This document shows positions 1 through 6,643 of a stretch of 15,661 nt of DNA, piece after piece. The notes below the pieces were generated by a model. That model searched no databases. It saw nothing but the letters and a program-made list of their open reading frames with translations, and was not told the DNA's origin. Made by a program: the position numbers and the translations under genes. Numbering within the stretch: position 1 is the stretch's first letter; each line of letters starts with the position of its first letter. Source of the stretch: Spirochaetales bacterium (lineage in GTDB: Bacteria; Spirochaetota; Spirochaetia; SZUA-6; DRHE01); NCBI GenBank assembly GCA_016930895.1, contig JAFGFV010000400.1:1-15661 (forward strand). The letters are read 5' to 3'.

Positions 1-719
1 GCCGGGCGGTCACCGAGATTGGTCCCGTGGTCGCTGCAGAACACCAGCATGGTGTCCTCCCACATCCCCCACTTCTCGAGGCTGGCGATCAGCTTGCCGA
101 TCACCTCGGCGTCGCAGACCTGCAGCTTCTCGTCGTAGTAGTACATCCACGGGTCGGCCTTTTTCGCCAGCTTGCCCCATTCGAGCAGGGGGACCTCCCC
201 GCCGCGGTGGGTGTGGTACAGGTGGCCCCAGACGAAGAAGGGCTTGTTCCCGTGGTTCTCCTCCATCCACGTGTGGAACCGGTCCACCCACCAGTTGCCC
301 CCGTAGAACACCTCCCGCGTGGAGTCCGGCTGCCAGGTGTCGAAGTGGTGACCCTCCTGCTCGTTGGGCTCGTCGTACAGGTTAAAGCCCTGGGCAAACC
401 CGTGGGCGCTGCCCAGCACCCCGTTGCCCGAAAAGCCCGCCGTACGGTAGCCCTGCTCCTTCAGGATCGAGGCGATCGTCGGCCGCTGGATCGTACAGTA
501 GGGGTCCCGTACCGTGTGCTTGTCCTGGTAGCAGCCCGTGAGCACCGAAGACATGCAGATCGGCGTGAAGCACCCCGCGGCGATGCAGGTGTCGAACAGC
601 ACGCCCTCAGCGGCAATCCGGTCGACCCCCGGTGTGGTCTTCTTGCCGTACCCGTAGCAGCTCAGGTGATCCGGCCGCACCTCGTCGAAACTGATCATGA
701 TGACGTTCTTCTGTTTCAT
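1..719 (-). CDS. Sulfatase-like hydrolase, alkaline phosphatase superfamily (partial, C-terminus outside window)
   Basis: The first 239 residues of a sulfatase/alkaline-phosphatase-superfamily enzyme are present; the gene continues past the left edge. The N-terminal metal-binding strand is MISFDEVRPDHLSCYGY (Asp12), and the second metal motif SDHG is at Asp230-His231. The nucleophile segment reads GCFTPICMSSVLTG (Cys50, Thr52). It lacks the C-x-P-x-R signature that is oxidised to formylglycine. Aligned on the following TG, Thr52 occupies the nucleophile place, as in superfamily members with the TLPSHAS motif. The substrate could therefore be a sulfate or a phosphate ester. There is no signal peptide, so the enzyme is probably cytoplasmic. 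The ATG at 719 is preceded by AAGGGA five bases upstream. It is the last gene in view of the transporter operon, 87 bases after the canonical sulfatase. It is a clear paralogue of the gene at 12518-13819 along its whole visible length. Confidence 0.88.
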   Translation of the reverse strand, partial: MKQKNVIMISFDEVRPDHLSCYGYGKKTTPGVDRIAAEGVLFDTCIAAGCFTPICMSSVLTGCYQDKHTVRDPYCTIQRPTIASILKEQGYRTAGFSGNGVLGSAHGFAQGFNLYDEPNEQEGHHFDTWQPDSTREVFYGGNWWVDRFHTWMEENHGNKPFFVWGHLYHTHRGGEVPLLEWGKLAKKADPWMYYYDEKLQVCDAEVIGKLIASLEKWGMWEDTMLVFCSDHGTNLGDRP

Positions 720-806
720 CGATATCCCTTCCCTCGATTGAATGCTGATCGTAGACGGAGCCCAAGGCACCGTGGTCTTCTCTCTCCCCCACGTGGGGCA
801 ACCGAT

Positions 807-2270
807 CTAGTAGTTCGCCTCCCGCCGCTGTTTGCGGTCTTCGGTCGCGATCAATCGGTCGAGGAGCGCGGTCTTCAGCTCCTCCTTCACGCTCCGGTGC
901 TCCGGATCGTCCCAAAGGTTGACGAACTCGTGGGGATCCTGGTTCAGGTCGTACAGCTCGCCGAAGCTCCGGCCGGCGTAGTAGGTCATGCGCCAATCCC
1001 GGGAGCGCAGGGTCTTGATGTTGAACCCCCAGGCCATGTTGTCATGCTCCACCAGGGCATAGGGGTAGGCGCTGCCGTGGTCTCCGTCGATCAGCGGCTG
1101 GAGAAAGCGTCCCTGCACCCCGTCGGGAACCCCCAGCCCCGCGTAGGTCAGGAGCGAGGGCATGAGATCGATGTGCTGGGTGATCTCGCTGATCCGGGTC
1201 CCTCCGCAGAGGCGGTCACCCCACTTCACGATCATCGGGATGCGAATCAAACAGTCGTAGTGGAACGGGCCCTTGAACAGGATGCCGTGATCCCCCAACA
1301 GCTCCCCATGGTCGGCGGTCACCACGATGATCGTGTTCTCCAAGACCCCCAGACTCTTCAGCTTGGCTACGATTCGGCCGACCGCGTCGTCGATCAGGCT
1401 GACCATCCCGTAGTACCGGGCCTTGATCGTCTGCCACCCTTCGTCGCTGATCGTCGGAAAGTCGTACTTCTCGTTGCCCGGGCTGTAACCCCGGAGCATG
1501 CGCGTGAAGTGCTCAGGCTTGTCGGCGAACTCGTCCTGCCGCCGAAGGGGTAGAGGCATCCTGGCCGGATCGTACATCGAGGCGTAGGGCTCCGGCGGAT
1601 CGAAGGGATGGTGCGGATCGACGAAGGAGACCCAGGAGAAGAAGGGCCCTTTGCGATCCTCGTCCAGGAACTCGATGAACTTGTCTGCAATCCAGTTGGA
1701 CTGATGAAGCTCCGCCGGGATTCGATTCTCCCAGACCTGGGGCGCGAGGTCGAAGGTCCGCTCGGCTGCGCTGGCCAGGTCCTCTTTGATCTTCTCCTTG
1801 CCCTGCTTCAGCACGTGCTCGTAGGCTGCCTTGTCTTTCTGCTTCAGCTCGTCCAGGTACTCCCCGCTCTTGTTGTCGTTGGTCAGGTGCTTGACCTGGA
1901 AGCCGAAGTCGTCCGCGGGCCAGTGCTCATCCTCGTAAGCGGCGTGCAGCTGCGGCGTCAGGTGCATCTTGCCGAACGCTCCGGTCCGGTAGCCGTTGTC
2001 CCTGAGCACCGTGGCGAGAGTCGTCTCCTCCGGCTTGAACAGCACACCATTCTCCCGCACCCCATGGCTACGCGGGTAGCGCCCCGTGAAAATGCTCCAG
2101 CGCGACGGCATGCAGTAAGGGTTCTGACAAACGCAGCTGTCAAAAACCACTCCCTCCGCGCCCAGCCCGTCGATGTGCGGGGTCCTGATGACCCTGTTCG
2201 CGTAGATGCCGAGGGCGTCGCGGCGCAGCTGGTCGGCGCTGATCAACAGGATGTTCGGCCTCGAATTCAT
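807..2270 (-). CDS. Formylglycine-dependent sulfatase (arylsulfatase family, type I)
   Basis: Encodes 487 residues, the normal length for a bacterial type I sulfatase, which hydrolyses sulfate esters with a formylglycine nucleophile. The N-terminal metal motif is NILLISADQLRRD (Asp13, Gln14). The maturation signature CMPSR runs from Cys53 to Arg57, followed by FTGRYPRSHG. Lys101 and His103 in GKMHL match the conserved active-site Lys/His. The second metal site is TADHGELLGDHG, with Asp320-His321. Known biology: the Cys needs a formylglycine-generating enzyme or a radical-SAM maturase, and neither is in the window. No signal peptide is visible, so desulfation should occur in the cytoplasm after import. 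The ATG at 2270 lies 4 bases after the permease stop, and its AAGGAG sits 7 bases upstream across that stop codon, implying translational coupling to the transporter. The exact sulfated substrate cannot be read from the sequence. Confidence 0.95.
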   Translation of the reverse strand: MNSRPNILLISADQLRRDALGIYANRVIRTPHIDGLGAEGVVFDSCVCQNPYCMPSRWSIFTGRYPRSHGVRENGVLFKPEETTLATVLRDNGYRTGAFGKMHLTPQLHAAYEDEHWPADDFGFQVKHLTNDNKSGEYLDELKQKDKAAYEHVLKQGKEKIKEDLASAAERTFDLAPQVWENRIPAELHQSNWIADKFIEFLDEDRKGPFFSWVSFVDPHHPFDPPEPYASMYDPARMPLPLRRQDEFADKPEHFTRMLRGYSPGNEKYDFPTISDEGWQTIKARYYGMVSLIDDAVGRIVAKLKSLGVLENTIIVVTADHGELLGDHGILFKGPFHYDCLIRIPMIVKWGDRLCGGTRISEITQHIDLMPSLLTYAGLGVPDGVQGRFLQPLIDGDHGSAYPYALVEHDNMAWGFNIKTLRSRDWRMTYYAGRSFGELYDLNQDPHEFVNLWDDPEHRSVKEELKTALLDRLIATEDRKQRREANY

Positions 2271-2274
2271 TCAG

Positions 2275-3165
2275 TTACTCCTTCAACGCTCCGGCGGTGA
2301 GCCCCTCGATGAAGTAGCGCTGCAGGAACAGGAACGCTATCACCACGGGCGCCATGACCGCGATCGATGATGCCATCATCTCCACCCAGCGGTACTCGTA
2401 CTCCCCGATGAAGGCCAGGGCGATGCCCGGCGCCAGAATCCTCATTTCGTCTTTGCTGGTCAGCGTGAGCCCGAAGAGGAAGTCGTTCCACGAGAAGATG
2501 AAGATGTAGATTGACGCAGCGAGTATCCCCGGAAGGCTCAGGGGAATGATGATGGTCGTGAGGGCCTTGGTCCTCATGCAGCCGTCCATGAAGGCGGACT
2601 CCTCCAACTCTCGGGGAATCGTGTCGAAATAGCTCTTCACGATCCAGATGGTCAGCGGCAGAGCGAAGGTCGTGTGCGCCAGGATCAGCGACCAGTAGGT
2701 GTCCAGCAGCCGTAGGCGGAGAAAGAAGATGTACAGCGATATGATCAGCAGCGCCCACGGAAACATCTGGGCCGACAGGGTCACCACCATCAGGGTCTTG
2801 CGGGCCGGATACTCGAAGCGAGAGAAACTGTAGGCGGCCAGGATTCCCGCGATCAGGCAAATCCCTACCGTGGACAGAGCGACGATGATGCTGTTCAGGT
2901 AGTAGCGAAGGAAGCTGCCCTCCGAGAGGATACGTGCGTATCCCTGAAGGTTGAGCGTTCGAGGCAGCCATTTGGGCGGGACCTCGAACAGCTCTGGCTT
3001 CGGGCTGAAAGAGATTCTGACCATCCAGAACAGCGGAAACATCAGCACGGCCACCAGGGCCAGCGTGATCAAAAACAGAAGCCAGCGCGTCAGATGCCGC
3101 CGCTGGGCAAACTCGCGCAGCCGGGCCGGCAGCGAGCGCTCGCGCGGGGATTCGAGCTTCTTCAT
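2275..3165 (-). CDS. Carbohydrate ABC transporter permease, MalG type (importer 1)
   Basis: Encodes 296 residues of an inner-membrane permease of the CUT1 sugar-importer class (MalG/UgpE-like). After a basic cytoplasmic tail, a first membrane segment covers about residues 28-49. Further hydrophobic segments lie near 92-112, 124-148 and 158-177, with more towards the C-terminus, about six in total. The EAA loop that contacts the ATPase is LEESAFMDG followed by IIIP, at about 187-208. The protein ends in LTAGALKE, a usual CUT1 ending. I chose ATG 3165 (MKKLESPRE): AGGAAG stands 8 bases upstream, across the preceding stop, and the longer frame only adds out-of-family residues read from the neighbouring gene. 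It lies five bases after the partner permease and four bases before the sulfatase, in one operon. Confidence 0.95.
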   Translation of the reverse strand: MKKLESPRERSLPARLREFAQRRHLTRWLLFLITLALVAVLMFPLFWMVRISFSPKPELFEVPPKWLPRTLNLQGYARILSEGSFLRYYLNSIIVALSTVGICLIAGILAAYSFSRFEYPARKTLMVVTLSAQMFPWALLIISLYIFFLRLRLLDTYWSLILAHTTFALPLTIWIVKSYFDTIPRELEESAFMDGCMRTKALTTIIIPLSLPGILAASIYIFIFSWNDFLFGLTLTSKDEMRILAPGIALAFIGEYEYRWVEMMASSIAVMAPVVIAFLFLQRYFIEGLTAGALKE

Positions 3166-3170
3166 CTCCG

Positions 3171-4082
3171 CTACTTCCTGAACTCGCCGCGGGTCACCAG
3201 CCGCACGTAGAACATGGCCAGCACCATCAGGAAGATCAGCCAAGTCACGCCGACTGCCGCCGCCCGGGCCATCTGGAAGCTCTGGAAGGCCTGCTTGTAC
3301 ACGTACACGCTCAAGGTGGTGGTCGCATTTTTCGGACCTCCAGAGGTCAGAATGTAGATCAGGGTGATGTCCTGGAACAAACGGACGATCGAGAGCAGGC
3401 AGGCGAGCAGCAGGATGTGCTTGATGTACGGGATGGTGATATACGCAAATCGCTGCAGCGCTCCGGCGCCGTCAATCTTGCTGGCATCGACGATGTCCCT
3501 CGGAATCGTCTGCAACGCAGCCAGGATCATGACCATGAAAAATGGAACGCCCCTCCAGCCGTGGGTAAGGATAATCGCAAGCTTCGCCGGCCACACTCTT
3601 CCGAGCCAGGCCACGTACTCCCGAATCAGGCCCAGGCTGCTCAAGATGTGATTGAGGATCCCGAACTCTGAGTTGTAGATGATCATCCACAGCAGGGCGA
3701 CCACCATCATGGGGATGATCCAGATGATGAAAACTACACCCCTGAAGAAGCCCCGCAGCGGCACCGCCGCGTTCAGGAGCAGGGCTACGACGAGGCCCAC
3801 GCCCACCTGGATCGCGACCGCCGCGCAGACGATGAACAGGGAGTTGAAGAACACCTCCCAGTAGACCGGGTCCCGGAACAGAAGCAGGAAGTTGCGCAGT
3901 CCCACCCAGGTGTACTGCGGGACCAGCAAGGTGTAGGAGGTCAGGCTCAGCGCCACACCGTTGATGAGCGGGTAGACGAGGACCACGCTGGCGATGAAGA
4001 AAGCCGGGAGAAGCAGCAGGTAGGGATAGAGCCTGCCGTACAACCCCCGCGTCATCGGACTGCGCCACGCTTGCGCCCGCAT
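3171..4082 (-). CDS. Carbohydrate ABC transporter permease, MalF/UgpA type (importer 1)
   Basis: Encodes 303 residues of the partner permease of importer 1. Hydrophobic segments start at about residues 20-42, then 79-104, 112-136, 167-190 and two more near the C-terminus. The EAA-loop equivalent is VDASKIDGAGALQ followed by ITIP at about 198-219, conserved in the D-G core but with Asp in place of the first Glu. I chose ATG 4082 because GAGGAG lies 7 bases upstream; a GTG at 4124 in the same frame is poorly spaced and sits inside the intergenic hairpin. The binding-protein gene lies 87 bases upstream, separated by that hairpin. Together with the gene at 2275-3165 it should form the membrane channel of a sugar importer. 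No ATPase gene accompanies them. Confidence 0.95.
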   Translation of the reverse strand: MRAQAWRSPMTRGLYGRLYPYLLLLPAFFIASVVLVYPLINGVALSLTSYTLLVPQYTWVGLRNFLLLFRDPVYWEVFFNSLFIVCAAVAIQVGVGLVVALLLNAAVPLRGFFRGVVFIIWIIPMMVVALLWMIIYNSEFGILNHILSSLGLIREYVAWLGRVWPAKLAIILTHGWRGVPFFMVMILAALQTIPRDIVDASKIDGAGALQRFAYITIPYIKHILLLACLLSIVRLFQDITLIYILTSGGPKNATTTLSVYVYKQAFQSFQMARAAAVGVTWLIFLMVLAMFYVRLVTRGEFRK

Positions 4083-4100
4083 GAGCTGACTCCTCAGGAA

Positions 4101-4133
4101 GGTGAGGGGTGTCCGCTGGAACACCCCTCCACC
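4101..4133 (-). promoter_or_regulatory. Intercistronic stem-loop between binding protein and permease genes
   Basis: In the minus-strand mRNA, GAGGGGTGT pairs with ACACCCCTC (4121-4129 with 4104-4112) around an 8-base loop. GGT/ACC extends the stem outwards past one bulged base. No U-tract follows, so it is not a typical terminator. Known parallel: hairpins after binding-protein genes such as malE stabilise the upstream mRNA and keep binding protein in excess over membrane components. A smaller hairpin, ACCGA/TCGGT (4149-4162), lies just after the binding-protein stop. Confidence 0.7.
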
Positions 4134-4169
4134 GGTAATGGTTCAGTGACCGAAGCGTCGGTTTTGCGC

Positions 4170-5444
4170 TTATTGCCCGTAGAGGGCGGCTATGCTGCGC
4201 TGGGCCGTCGCCGCAGCGCGAGCCGGATCGCCGCCCAGCAGCGCGTCCTGCATGGCCACCGCCACGAACTCCAAGGCCCCTTCGAAATTCGGGTTCTTGG
4301 AGGGTACGCAGTCGGCGAACTCCGCCGACTCGGCGAAGGTCTTGGCGAACGGGTCGGTTTGATAGAGGGGGTCGGCGAGAAGCGTTCGATACACCGGGAC
4401 GGCCCCCATGGCGTGATAGTAGTACTTCGTGATCTCGGGATCTTCGGTGAAGTAGCGGATCAGCGCAACCGCCTGATCAGTGACCTTGCTCTCGGCGGAG
4501 ATCGACAGCACGTGGTTGTTTCCGATGCCGTAGCGCTTGCCATCGGGAGCCTTGGGGAACTTGCCCGTGATGTACTTGTCGTCGATCGTCTCGCCCATGC
4601 CGCTGATGTTCCGCAAGATTCCTTTCATCCACGGCCCGTCGAAGATGAACCCTAGCTTTCCCTGGGGCATCAGGTTGCGGACTTCGCGCACCCCCATGCC
4701 GACGGGCGTCTGTTTGGTGGTCCCGATCTCCTTGTACCACCCCAGTGCCGCCACCGTACCGGGGTTGTTGAACGCGACCTTCCCCGAGGCATCCTCGAAC
4801 CGGCCGCCGTGGCCCCACATGGCCGGGAAGAACCAGAAGGCGGAGTTCGTGCTCTTGTCCGTCCTGGCGCCGAAGCCGTAGACGTCCACCCCGGACTGGG
4901 AGATCTTGGCCACCACTTCCTTGAACTCCGCCCAGGTCTCCGGAATTTCCACCGGATAGCCGGCCTTGCTGATCGCATCCTTCCAGGCCAGGACGGCGAT
5001 GGTTCCCAGCTGCCACGGAATGCTGATGAGCTTGTCGCCGACCACCCCGGCATCGTAGGCTGCCTCAGGGATGTCCCGCAGCTTGTCCTGGGGGAAGTAC
5101 GGCTTCAGGTCCAGCAGCGCGCCGCGCGTGGCCAGCGGCACCGCCCAGCTGGCGGACAACTGGATGATGTCCGGAGCGTTGCCGCCGCTGACGGCGATCA
5201 TGATCTGCTGCTGGGTCTGCTCATACGGGATGCCGATGTAGTTGACCTTGATTCCCGGATGCGATTCCTCGAAGCGCTGGGCCATCTCGTACACCGGCCC
5301 TTCGCTCGCTCCTTCCTTGACCAGCCAGGACGAGAAGTTGATGGTCACGCCCTCCAGGCCCCCGGCGGCCTCTTCCTGCGAACCTGCCGCGAACAGCAGA
5401 GCTGCCCCGGTCAGGAGCACGGCCAAGCACACTAGCCTCTTCAT
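4170..5444 (-). CDS. Extracellular sugar-binding protein, ABC importer 1 (family 1 SBP)
   Basis: Encodes 424 residues of a periplasmic solute-binding protein of the maltose/multiple-sugar type (SBP family 1). Residues 1-20 form a signal peptide: KR, a hydrophobic core, then LLFAAGSQEE. Signal peptidase I cleavage is likely after Ala19 or Ala20. There is no lipobox cysteine, so it should be soluble in the periplasm. The mature part shows typical features: FEESHPGIKVNYIGIP, then APDIIQLSASWAVPLA, and a late IRYFTEDPEITKYYY segment. ATG 5444 is chosen over an in-frame GTG at 5450 because AAGGAGG lies 5 bases before the ATG. It is the first gene of the minus-strand operon, directly behind a strong promoter with a palindromic operator. 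The ligand is unknown; the sulfatases downstream suggest a sulfated saccharide. Confidence 0.95.
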   Translation of the reverse strand: MKRLVCLAVLLTGAALLFAAGSQEEAAGGLEGVTINFSSWLVKEGASEGPVYEMAQRFEESHPGIKVNYIGIPYEQTQQQIMIAVSGGNAPDIIQLSASWAVPLATRGALLDLKPYFPQDKLRDIPEAAYDAGVVGDKLISIPWQLGTIAVLAWKDAISKAGYPVEIPETWAEFKEVVAKISQSGVDVYGFGARTDKSTNSAFWFFPAMWGHGGRFEDASGKVAFNNPGTVAALGWYKEIGTTKQTPVGMGVREVRNLMPQGKLGFIFDGPWMKGILRNISGMGETIDDKYITGKFPKAPDGKRYGIGNNHVLSISAESKVTDQAVALIRYFTEDPEITKYYYHAMGAVPVYRTLLADPLYQTDPFAKTFAESAEFADCVPSKNPNFEGALEFVAVAMQDALLGGDPARAAATAQRSIAALYGQ

Positions 5445-5477
5445 TGTCACCTCCTTGGTAGTCGCGACTTGCGCTCC

Positions 5478-5493
5478 ATGTGAGCGCTCACAT
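5478..5493. promoter_or_regulatory. LacI-type operator candidate (16-bp perfect palindrome)
   Basis: ATGTGAGCGCTCACAT is perfectly symmetric around a central CG. Its core TGTGAGCGCTCACA is the same as the core of the symmetric lac operator, and the C-G centre is the hallmark of LacI/GalR-family sites. It lies immediately downstream of the -10 box and covers the expected transcription start (about 5487), so a bound repressor would block the transporter-sulfatase operon. No LacI-family gene is in the window. Confidence 0.85.
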
Positions 5494-5522
5494 ATACTAA
5501 GCCACAGTCACCCAGTTGTCAA
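5494..5522 (-). promoter_or_regulatory. Sigma-70 promoter of the importer 1/sulfatase operon
   Basis: On the minus strand, TTGACA (plus coordinates 5517-5522) is followed after exactly 17 bases by TAGTAT (5494-5499). That is a perfect -35 box, consensus spacing and a four-of-six -10 box. The expected start is near 5487, giving a leader of about 43 bases to the binding-protein ATG at 5444, with its AAGGAGG ribosome site inside. Confidence 0.8.
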
Positions 5523-5772
5523 GGCTGCGGGCGCTGCCAAGCGCCAGGATGCCAGGCGCCTCGAGATGCCCGCGCGCGCGGGCGGGCTCCAGCAGGCAGA
5601 GGCAACCGGGGCGGGCTTGGGGAAAGATCGCCGGAGCTTCCGGGCCGATGGGCAGCCCGGATCCTTGATCACTACCCGACGGACGTGTCACGATGCTGGT
5701 GAGGCACGCACAGGCGCGCTCGTCCGCCGAGGTGCCGTGCGGCCACGGATTCTATGCCAACGGAGTGAATGC
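5523..5772. other. Intergenic stretch between divergent operons
   Basis: I see no convincing gene here. It holds an inverted repeat GGCGCT-GCCA-AGCGCC (5530-5545) just upstream of the minus-strand promoter, and a perfectly palindromic alternating CG block (5569-5582). The SDR ribosome site is at its right end. No near-consensus promoter for the plus-strand SDR gene is visible; TTGATC at 5665-5670 has no matching -10 box at normal spacing. Confidence 0.6.
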
Positions 5773-6579
5773 ATGAGGCTGGCAGGAAAGGTAGCGGTGG
5801 TCACCGGGGCGGGTGCCGGAATCGGCCGCACGATAGCCGGGGCGTTCGCCGCCGAAGGCGCCGAGGTGTGCCTGGCGTCGCGGCGCAGCATTAACGGGCA
5901 GCCGGCAGCCGACGGCATCGTCGCGCAGGGAGGAACGGCGCTGTTTTGCAGGTGTGACGTCTCCGACGAAGCGGACGTTCAGCGGCTCTTCGATCGGGTC
6001 GCGGAGACCTTCGGCCGGGTCGATATCCTGGTGAACAATGCCGGAGTGAATTTCGTCAAGCCTTTCGAACGCATGGAGATCGCCGACTGGGACCGGGTAG
6101 TCAACACGGACCTGCGCGGAACGTTCCTGTGCAGCCGCCTGGCCATACGGGACATGCTGAAGCGGCGACACGGGAGCATCATCAACGTCGCGAGCGTTCA
6201 CTCCGTTGCCTGCCTTCCAGGTGCGGCACCGTATGACGCTGCAAAGTGGGGTATCGTCGGCCTGACCAAGGCCCTGGCCGTGGAGTTTGCCTCCCGCAAC
6301 ATCCGCGTCAATGCCTTGTCGCCGGGGCTGATCGATACTCAGATTTGGACGGATATCGTGAGCGCAGCTCCGGACCGCGAGCAGTGCCTGCATTACTGGC
6401 GGTCGAACATACCCATGGGCCGCGTGGGCAGCGTCGAGGAGATCGCCCGGGCGGCGATGTTCCTCGCCAGTGACGAGTCATCATACCTCACCGGAGCCAA
6501 CATCGTGGTCGACGGCGGCATGACGAGCCAGCTGATCAGCGCCGAACCCTACGAATCGACACCGCTAGAGGGAACGTAA
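5773..6579 (+). CDS. SDR-family NAD(P)-dependent oxidoreductase
   Basis: Encodes 268 residues of a classical short-chain dehydrogenase/reductase. The cofactor loop is TGAGAGIG (11-18). CDV follows at 61-63, then NNAG (88-91) and the structural Asn111. The catalytic residues Ser141, Tyr154 and Lys158 sit in ASVHS and YDAAK at the family's 13-residue Ser-Tyr spacing. The end has the usual LASDESSYLTGANIVVDGGM. Two arginines after the second strand (Arg37, Arg38) would favour NADP(H), though that is inference. The start at 5773 is supported by GGAG 7 bases upstream and by the MRLAGKVAVVTG beginning typical of the family. It is followed after 64 bases by the epimerase-like gene. Context suggests a sugar or sugar-acid dehydrogenase, for example in an oxidative deoxyhexose route, but substrate cannot be fixed from SDR sequence alone. 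Confidence 0.93.
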   Translation: MRLAGKVAVVTGAGAGIGRTIAGAFAAEGAEVCLASRRSINGQPAADGIVAQGGTALFCRCDVSDEADVQRLFDRVAETFGRVDILVNNAGVNFVKPFERMEIADWDRVVNTDLRGTFLCSRLAIRDMLKRRHGSIINVASVHSVACLPGAAPYDAAKWGIVGLTKALAVEFASRNIRVNALSPGLIDTQIWTDIVSAAPDREQCLHYWRSNIPMGRVGSVEEIARAAMFLASDESSYLTGANIVVDGGMTSQLISAEPYESTPLEGT

Positions 6580-6604
6580 CGCGGACCGCCGCAGGGGGTC
6601 CGCG
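6580..6604. repeat. Inverted repeat after the SDR gene
   Basis: CGCGGACC pairs with GGTCCGCG (6580-6587 with 6597-6604) around a 9-base loop, directly after the SDR stop codon. There is no U-tract, so this is at best a weak or partial terminator, or an mRNA 3' stabiliser, between the two plus-strand genes. Confidence 0.5.
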
Positions 6605-6609
6605 GGAGC

Positions 6610-6637
6610 TTGAAATCTTTGCCAGCTTCGATACACT
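6610..6637 (+). promoter_or_regulatory. Possible promoter giving a leaderless mRNA for the DUF4432 gene
   Basis: TTGAAA (6610-6615), 16 bases, then TACACT (6632-6637). The -10 box ends only 6 bases before the ATG at 6644, and no Shine-Dalgarno sequence precedes that ATG. Transcription would begin at or next to the start codon. The match is moderate (five and four of six bases), so this is tentative. Confidence 0.35.
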
Positions 6638-6643
6638 CCGTCC

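Noticed and set aside
787..798. CCCCACGTGGGG, a 12-bp palindrome between the two left sulfatase genes
   Set aside because: Without a loop it makes a poor hairpin, has no T-run, and lies within an operon away from any promoter-like sequence; chance in GC-rich DNA cannot be excluded.
27..1553. Long open frame on the plus strand opposite the sulfatases
   Set aside because: It is the antisense shadow of two well-supported genes with catalytic motifs; the translation is low-complexity and resembles no family.
5242..5772. Upstream extension of the SDR frame into the binding-protein gene
   Set aside because: The SDR fold begins at MRLAGKVAVVTG with its own ribosome site; the extension runs antisense to the signal peptide and across the promoter.
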